Assembly: GCA_003154025.1 (NCBI GenBank)
Contig: PMCE01000362.1
Span: forward strand, 11,345 to 30,051
Reading direction: 5' to 3'
Source: Syntrophaceae bacterium
Lineage (GTDB): Bacteria > Desulfobacterota > SM23-61
DNA length: 18,707 bases
In this document: positions 14,853 through 18,707 of the stretch, one piece after another
Numbering within the stretch: position 1 is the stretch's first letter
Layout: each line of letters opens with the position of its first letter
The notes under the pieces: model-generated
What the model was told of the DNA's origin: nothing
What the model saw: the letters and a program-made list of their open reading frames with translations, nothing else
The model's database searches: none
Position numbers and translations under genes: made by a program

Positions 14853-15521
14853 GTGTTGCACAGCGCAGAGGCCCGCTGGTTCATCGCGAAAGTCTTGCCT
14901 GACGGAGTTTTGAGCTGGTTCAGAGCCGGTCAGGCCCTCGAATCGGAGGGGGTCCAGGTTCATGAGTATCTGTTGTTCCCGGATTGTGAGACGGTCGGCG
15001 TGAAGGTGCGGGAAGGGAAACTCGAGATCAAAGCGATGGCCTCCGCACCCCGGCCGCTCAGCCGGGACCTCGGCGTCAGCGGCCGAACGGATCAATGGGT
15101 CAAATGGTCCTTCGCGAGCGAAGGGTTAAAAACTCTCGACCCCGCGTTGCACCGATCGGGTCGATGGCTGAAGGTTCGGAAGGATCGTTTTCTACGCAAG
15201 TTCTCTGCCGATATGGGCGGTCTGGTGGAAGTGACGGCGAAGCAAAGGCCCCTTCCCGCAAACGGATGCAATGTCGAGCTGACCCGTATTACGGTGGAAG
15301 CCAATCCGCGATTCTGGTTCTCCCTCGCCTTTGAAGCTTTCGGCCCGCCGGAAGGTACCGTAAAGATTCTGGAGACTGCCATCCATTCTTTTTTCCAAGA
15401 ACACGACAGGGCGCCCGGGATACGCCTGAGTCAACGCAACTCGCTTGGTTACCCCGCCTGGCTCGTGAAGCTCACGAAGAAACCGGAAAATGCCAACGAA
15501 ATTCCTCCCGGTCGACCCTAG
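14853..15521 (+). CDS. CYTH-like orphan protein, function unknown
   Basis: A roughly 222-residue soluble protein with beta-rich alternating charged motifs. These include AEARWFIAKVLP at the N-terminus, then YLLFPDCETVGVKVREGKLEIKA, QWVKWSF and ELTRITVEANPRFWFSLAFEAFG. The spacing of an early Glu-x-Arg pair, VKVREGKLEIK and a later ELTRI strand suggests a divergent CYTH (triphosphate-tunnel) fold, though the canonical ExExK is not intact. This is inference. AAGGAG at 14837-14842 is ten bases from GTG 14853; TTG 14844 is too close and TTG 14856 is further. It faces a true CYTH-CHAD gene across a 139-bp gap, which supports a related ligand. I do not assign an activity. Confidence 0.6.
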   Translation: MLHSAEARWFIAKVLPDGVLSWFRAGQALESEGVQVHEYLLFPDCETVGVKVREGKLEIKAMASAPRPLSRDLGVSGRTDQWVKWSFASEGLKTLDPALHRSGRWLKVRKDRFLRKFSADMGGLVEVTAKQRPLPANGCNVELTRITVEANPRFWFSLAFEAFGPPEGTVKILETAIHSFFQEHDRAPGIRLSQRNSLGYPAWLVKLTKKPENANEIPPGRP

Positions 15522-15660
15522 CCCGCTCATCCAGTGGACTCGCTTCGCTCCCCGCAAAGCACAGCCGTTGGACTTAAATCTGCGGACGATTCTGTCCGGG
15601 TAAACAAAAAAATTTCCGGAAGAGGATCCCGATCCCTAGCCCTGTCGATCCGAAATCCTG
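15522..15660. other. Intergenic gap between convergent genes
   Basis: It separates the CYTH-like gene (+) from the CYTH-CHAD gene (-). A 5-bp stem, CGGAC/GTCCG with a 6-base loop, and an A7 run are present near 15590-15611, but neither orientation gives a convincing terminator. Confidence 0.4.
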
Positions 15661-17271
15661 TTAGACTGGCGAGGGTGGCACGAGAAGGGTTTCTTTAAGC
15701 AGGTTGATGGTTTCCTCAGAGGAAAAATGCTCCCAGATCCGGCCGAACCTTTCCCGGCGGTCACCCGCGATCTCCGCCTGTAGCTGGTAGATTTCCCCGA
15801 GGATGAACAGGAGATCGGGATGCACCAGTTTTCCCTTCCAGTCGTCGAGCAGAAACTCGACGAATTCCCCGGTAAAAACCGTATCCTGGAGCTCCCCCAG
15901 GCAGTCTTGTATCTCGACCGTTCGTTCGATAAAGGGGTCGAGGGCGCCGTCATAGGCCGGAGCCATGAACTCGACGGCGTAGCGGAGCCTTTTCATCTGG
16001 ATCCGGAGACGGTGGAACTGCTTCAGTTCGGGGTTCGCGAGCACTTTGCGCCCCTGCTGAATGACGGCTTCGAATTTCTCGGTGATGACCAGGGGCGCCA
16101 CCTCACGGACCGGTTTCACTGCCAAGGGCGCGCGCGGATGCGCGGGGAGAGGCTTTTCAAGGAACTGCGCGAAGCGCCGTTCAAGGGTTCGGTACCGAGA
16201 GGATTCGAGGGCCTCCTGGAGGGCCTTGAGGGGGGCGCGCCGGTGTTTCTCAATCCAATTCTCGAAGGCCCGTTTTTTCTTCGAGGGGAAATGTTTGATC
16301 TGCGGTTTAAACCGGGACAAATTTAGAAGGAAGACGTCAAGGTCACGAACCGTTCCGAATCTGCCGCCGAGCCACTTCAGTTCCTCTCCGAGGTGGGCGG
16401 ATGTGCTTTCCGGGATCGCGTCATGAAATAGCCGCAGCGCGGAACGCATACGCCGGGTGGCGACCCTCGCCTGGTGCACGAATTCCGTATCGATGTCGCG
16501 GAGCACGCCGGGAAGATGCTCCCGAAATCGTTGGAACTGGTAGGTGAGGATTTTCCGAACGGCGAGGTCAAGGCGGTCTTCGAGGCGCACCTTGAGTTTC
16601 TCCGGGGTTTTCTTGGTTGGCAGGGCCAGTTTGAGCCGCTCGACGGCCACCTCGAGCTTCGATGCGGTCGACGGTGAGTAGCCGAAGGCAGCCGAGAGGG
16701 ATGAGGCGAGGGGCTCAAGCGCGGTCGCCGAGCCATGGAGGATTTCGGCCTCCATCTCGTGCAGCTTCTGCGTACGCCGCTTTGGGTGCAGCCCCCGTAG
16801 AGAGAAGCTTGAAGCGTCGAAGGCCAGCTCCATTTCTGCTCCCTCCGGTGAGAAGCTCCGGTAGCGGTGACGGTCGGTACAGACCTGGATGTGCTCGAGG
16901 AGCTTGCGCGGGAAGATAATACCAGCGACAAGCTTCCGGATCCTCTTTACGGGAATCTCTGGCGGGAAATCTACCGGTTCGTCCAGGGGGACTTCGGTTT
17001 CCATCCGCTTCGCGATTCCCTCTTCGATTCCCCCCAGACTCTTCAGCGTATACATCGCTTTCCCGTTCGAAACGCGGTAGCGAAGCGAGAGCCTATTCTT
17101 CATGAGGGACCAGTCAAAAGTGTCGAGATAGATGTCGACATTTCGCACCGGGTCGAGCTCCTCCACCCGGTACCCGTGCTCGCGCATGTGGGCGACGACT
17201 GCCGGCTCGGCCTCCGGCCCGGGAAGCACGAGCTTCAGTTCTATCTCCATCGGTGTCGTCCCATCGTTCAT
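15661..17271 (-). CDS. CYTH-CHAD protein (inorganic triphosphatase / polyphosphate-binding family)
   Basis: The 536-residue protein has an N-terminal CYTH domain (about 8-215) with the signature MEIELKL (ExExK), LSLRYR and YTLKSLGG, and later basic and acidic strands such as EMELAFD and EMEAEIL. A C-terminal CHAD domain (about 230-525) is all helical with conserved basic and His residues (FVHQARVATRRMRSALRLF, FHRLRIQMKRLRYAVEFM). CYTH domains bind or cleave triphosphate-type ligands; CHAD domains bind polyphosphate (family knowledge). Domain order is as in E. coli YgiF. ATG 17271 overlaps the stop of the upstream phosphoesterase gene (ATGA), which supports this start, although Met8 directly before EIELK is possible. 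Last gene of the minus operon. Confidence 0.88.
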   Translation of the reverse strand: MNDGTTPMEIELKLVLPGPEAEPAVVAHMREHGYRVEELDPVRNVDIYLDTFDWSLMKNRLSLRYRVSNGKAMYTLKSLGGIEEGIAKRMETEVPLDEPVDFPPEIPVKRIRKLVAGIIFPRKLLEHIQVCTDRHRYRSFSPEGAEMELAFDASSFSLRGLHPKRRTQKLHEMEAEILHGSATALEPLASSLSAAFGYSPSTASKLEVAVERLKLALPTKKTPEKLKVRLEDRLDLAVRKILTYQFQRFREHLPGVLRDIDTEFVHQARVATRRMRSALRLFHDAIPESTSAHLGEELKWLGGRFGTVRDLDVFLLNLSRFKPQIKHFPSKKKRAFENWIEKHRRAPLKALQEALESSRYRTLERRFAQFLEKPLPAHPRAPLAVKPVREVAPLVITEKFEAVIQQGRKVLANPELKQFHRLRIQMKRLRYAVEFMAPAYDGALDPFIERTVEIQDCLGELQDTVFTGEFVEFLLDDWKGKLVHPDLLFILGEIYQLQAEIAGDRRERFGRIWEHFSSEETINLLKETLLVPPSPV

Positions 17272-18002
17272 GGCAAGAACCTCATCTTGTTTCCCTCTGC
17301 AAAGTCCTTCCGCAGCCCCTTCGGCAGCGAGGTCTTGTCAAGCGCCGCGATCGTCCGGTCCCGATTGTATTCGAAGCGTACGATGCGTCCGCGCGGCGCG
17401 GCCCCCCGGTCTGCGCGGACCAGAGCATAGGCCGGACGGGCGTCGCCGTCGGCCGGGTGCCCCGTCGAACTACAGTTCACGACGAGGATACCGCCCATCC
17501 GTTTCACGAAAGGAATGTGCGTGTGTCCACATACGAGAATGTCCGGGTGCTTGTCGCCAAGCTTCGCTCCCAGACCCCGGTCGGTGAGACTCGGGTAGAT
17601 CGGATCGTCCATTGAAATGGGGCTTCCATGGACGACGAGGAGGCTGGTCCCGCCGGGGAGCCGCAAGGCGAAGTTTTCGGGTAAATCGGCGAGGTAGCTC
17701 CGGGTTTGGTCGGTGACATGTTTTACGGTCCAAACCAGGATCTTCCGTTTCTTGGCCTTCATACCGGCCGCCCCGGCCGACCCCCGCTTCGCCCATTCAA
17801 TCACTTTTTGATCATAGTTGCCGATGATCGCCGGGATGCGCCGCTCCTCGAGGAAGCGGCAGACTGCATCCGGGAAAGGTCCGTACCCGGTCATATCCCC
17901 GGCGCAGATGATCCGGTTGGCCCCGCGGGCCTCCGCATCGGCGACCGCTGCCTCGAGTGCCGGCAGGTTGCCGTGGATATCGGAAATAAACGCGATCAGC
18001 AT
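17268..18002 (-). CDS. YfcE/MJ0936-type metallophosphoesterase
   Basis: A 244-residue calcineurin-like phosphoesterase with the metal ligands in order: SDIHGN (7-12), AGD (34-36), GNYD (61-64), VVHGSP and CGHTHIPF. The second Asn motif is GNYD rather than GNHE/D, as often seen in this subfamily. Enzymes of this group hydrolyse phosphodiesters or phosphomonoesters with Mn or other divalent metals; the natural substrate cannot be read from sequence. The start at 18002 gives the exact family N-terminus (MLIAFISDIHGN). The frame is open further upstream, but only as a shadow of the HD gene. It overlaps that gene by seven bases and the CYTH-CHAD gene by four, so the three are translationally linked. 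Confidence 0.85.
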   Translation of the reverse strand: MLIAFISDIHGNLPALEAAVADAEARGANRIICAGDMTGYGPFPDAVCRFLEERRIPAIIGNYDQKVIEWAKRGSAGAAGMKAKKRKILVWTVKHVTDQTRSYLADLPENFALRLPGGTSLLVVHGSPISMDDPIYPSLTDRGLGAKLGDKHPDILVCGHTHIPFVKRMGGILVVNCSSTGHPADGDARPAYALVRADRGAAPRGRIVRFEYNRDRTIAALDKTSLPKGLRKDFAEGNKMRFLP

Positions 18003-18565
18003 CGAAACAAGATCGTCCTTCCAGCCTTCCGAACGAGCAGGTCCTGCTTCTGAGTGGCCCGCGCTACCTCCGTGCGGCAGTCTCCGGGTACCTCGATATG
18101 GACCGTGATCGCCCGGCCGCCGACTTGGCAAGACAACCGCCTGACGGCATTGGCGTGGGTGCAGTCGAGGCCGTCGGCGACGCGCAGGATCCCCGCGAGC
18201 CATTCTACCAGTCCACGTGCGTGGGGGTCGAGTGACGCGAACCGCCGGTGCCGGGATTCGTCTGGAAGGGCCTTGGTGTGATATCGGGCAACAAGGGCGC
18301 AGATCAATTGATCCTGGCCGTCGATTCCGGGGATATTGAGCTCCAGGATCATGTCACAACTCAGTTTGTGGTGTTTCCCCGCAACCACTCGTGACCAGCC
18401 GATATCATGTAACCTACCCGCGATTTCAAGCAGGCGCCGCTCGCGAGGGCCGTATTCATGGAGGGTGCGGAGGCCGTCGAAAAGGGCGAGAGCGAGGGAC
18501 GTAACCTGTTTGTTGTGGGCCGGATCGGGGTCATGGGTCCGGGCCATTTCAGTAATGAAAGACAT
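17996..18565 (-). CDS. Stand-alone HD domain protein resembling the Ppx/GppA C-terminal domain
   Basis: A 189-residue protein. The pattern HNKQVTSLALALFDGL.., ERRLLEIAGRLHDIG, HHKLSCDMI, VARYHTKALP and LAGILRVADGLDCTHA matches domain III (HD) of exopolyphosphatase / pppGpp phosphatase. The N-terminal actin-like catalytic domains (about 300 residues) are missing, and no trace of them is seen before the start. The HD pair (LHDIG) and upstream His are present, so metal-dependent phosphohydrolase activity is possible. ATG 18565 is chosen since AAGGGG sits about nine bases upstream; the in-frame GTG 18592 would add nine poorly supported residues. Role in polyphosphate or (p)ppGpp turnover is inference from fold and neighbours. 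Confidence 0.75.
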   Translation of the reverse strand: MSFITEMARTHDPDPAHNKQVTSLALALFDGLRTLHEYGPRERRLLEIAGRLHDIGWSRVVAGKHHKLSCDMILELNIPGIDGQDQLICALVARYHTKALPDESRHRRFASLDPHARGLVEWLAGILRVADGLDCTHANAVRRLSCQVGGRAITVHIEVPGDCRTEVARATQKQDLLVRKAGRTILFRC

Positions 18566-18614
18566 CGTCACATCCCCTTTTCGCCGCTGCACGTTTCAGC
18601 CCTCTTCGTCCCCT

Positions 18615-18707
18615 TTAGCGCTTCAAACCCTTCTTCTTGCCGATCTTCTTGATCAGCTCTTCGTAAGGTGGAGATTTCACCCCGCCCTTGCGGGCGATGG
18701 CGATCAG
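18615..18707 (-). CDS. Unidentified gene, C-terminal 30 residues only (partial)
   Basis: On the minus strand the frame is open from the window edge to TAA at 18615-18617. The end reads SPPYEELIKKIGKKKGLKR, a very basic tail. Base usage is coding-like, and the gene lies about 50 bp upstream of the HD gene, so it is probably the preceding member of the same operon. Too short to identify. Confidence 0.5.
   Translation of the reverse strand: MIAIARKGGVKSPPYEELIKKIGKKKGLKR

Noticed and set aside
15590..15620. Possible bidirectional terminator between the convergent genes
   Set aside because: The stem is only 5 bp, and the A/T run is not placed directly after a hairpin in either direction.
18003..18203. 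Upstream extension of the metallophosphoesterase
   Set aside because: It is the out-of-frame shadow of the HD gene; the family N-terminus begins exactly at 18002.

Overview
This window looks like a chromosomal segment of a Gram-negative deltaproteobacterium (Desulfobacterota-like). That placement is inferred from three things: a type II secretion cluster with a fused PilM/PilN-type GspL and a PDZ-less GspC, a complete PhoBR-Pst-PhoU set, and small accessory proteins of a style common in Geobacter and relatives. No rRNA, tRNA, CRISPR array or insertion sequence was seen.

Layout. (1) Positions 1-6653 (+) hold the 3' part of a type II secretion (T2SS) operon: a possible gspJ tail, gspK, gspL, gspM, a gspC-like gene and gspD. 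L/M and M/C overlap by ATGA, and a hairpin plus T-run at 6696-6724 probably ends the transcript. (2) Positions 6975-9037 (+) encode the two-component pair phoB-phoR, also ATGA-coupled. phoB has a GTG start with no ribosome binding site and a promoter-like -10 just upstream. (3) Positions 9038-9718 are a complex intergenic region. It contains a strong hairpin, a small four-cysteine ORF, a 38-residue remnant of a response-regulator receiver domain, and four 6-bp direct repeats spaced exactly 11 bp apart that form a very clear Pho box. (4) Positions 9719-14250 (+) are pstS, a hairpin, pstC, pstA, pstB and phoU: the high-affinity phosphate ABC transporter and its signalling regulator. (5) Positions 14251-15521 (+) carry a small WxTxGxDPxR...ERRR protein and a lone CYTH-like protein. 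(6) Positions 15661-18707 (-) form a convergent, tightly overlapping operon: an unidentified 3' end, a stand-alone HD domain resembling the C-terminal half of Ppx/GppA, a YfcE/MJ0936-type metallophosphoesterase, and a CYTH-CHAD protein.

How it fits together. From phoB to the end the window has a phosphate theme. PhoR/PhoB would sense limitation with the Pst transporter and PhoU, and act at the Pho box before pstS. The right-hand minus operon and the CYTH-like gene suggest (by inference) a linked polyphosphate or triphosphate module, since CHAD domains bind polyphosphate, CYTH domains bind or hydrolyse triphosphate-type ligands, and the HD domain is of Ppx/GppA type. The least explained parts are the remnant regulator with its cysteine ORF (9255-9585), the HD-phosphoesterase-CYTH/CHAD operon, and the orphan CYTH-like gene facing it.
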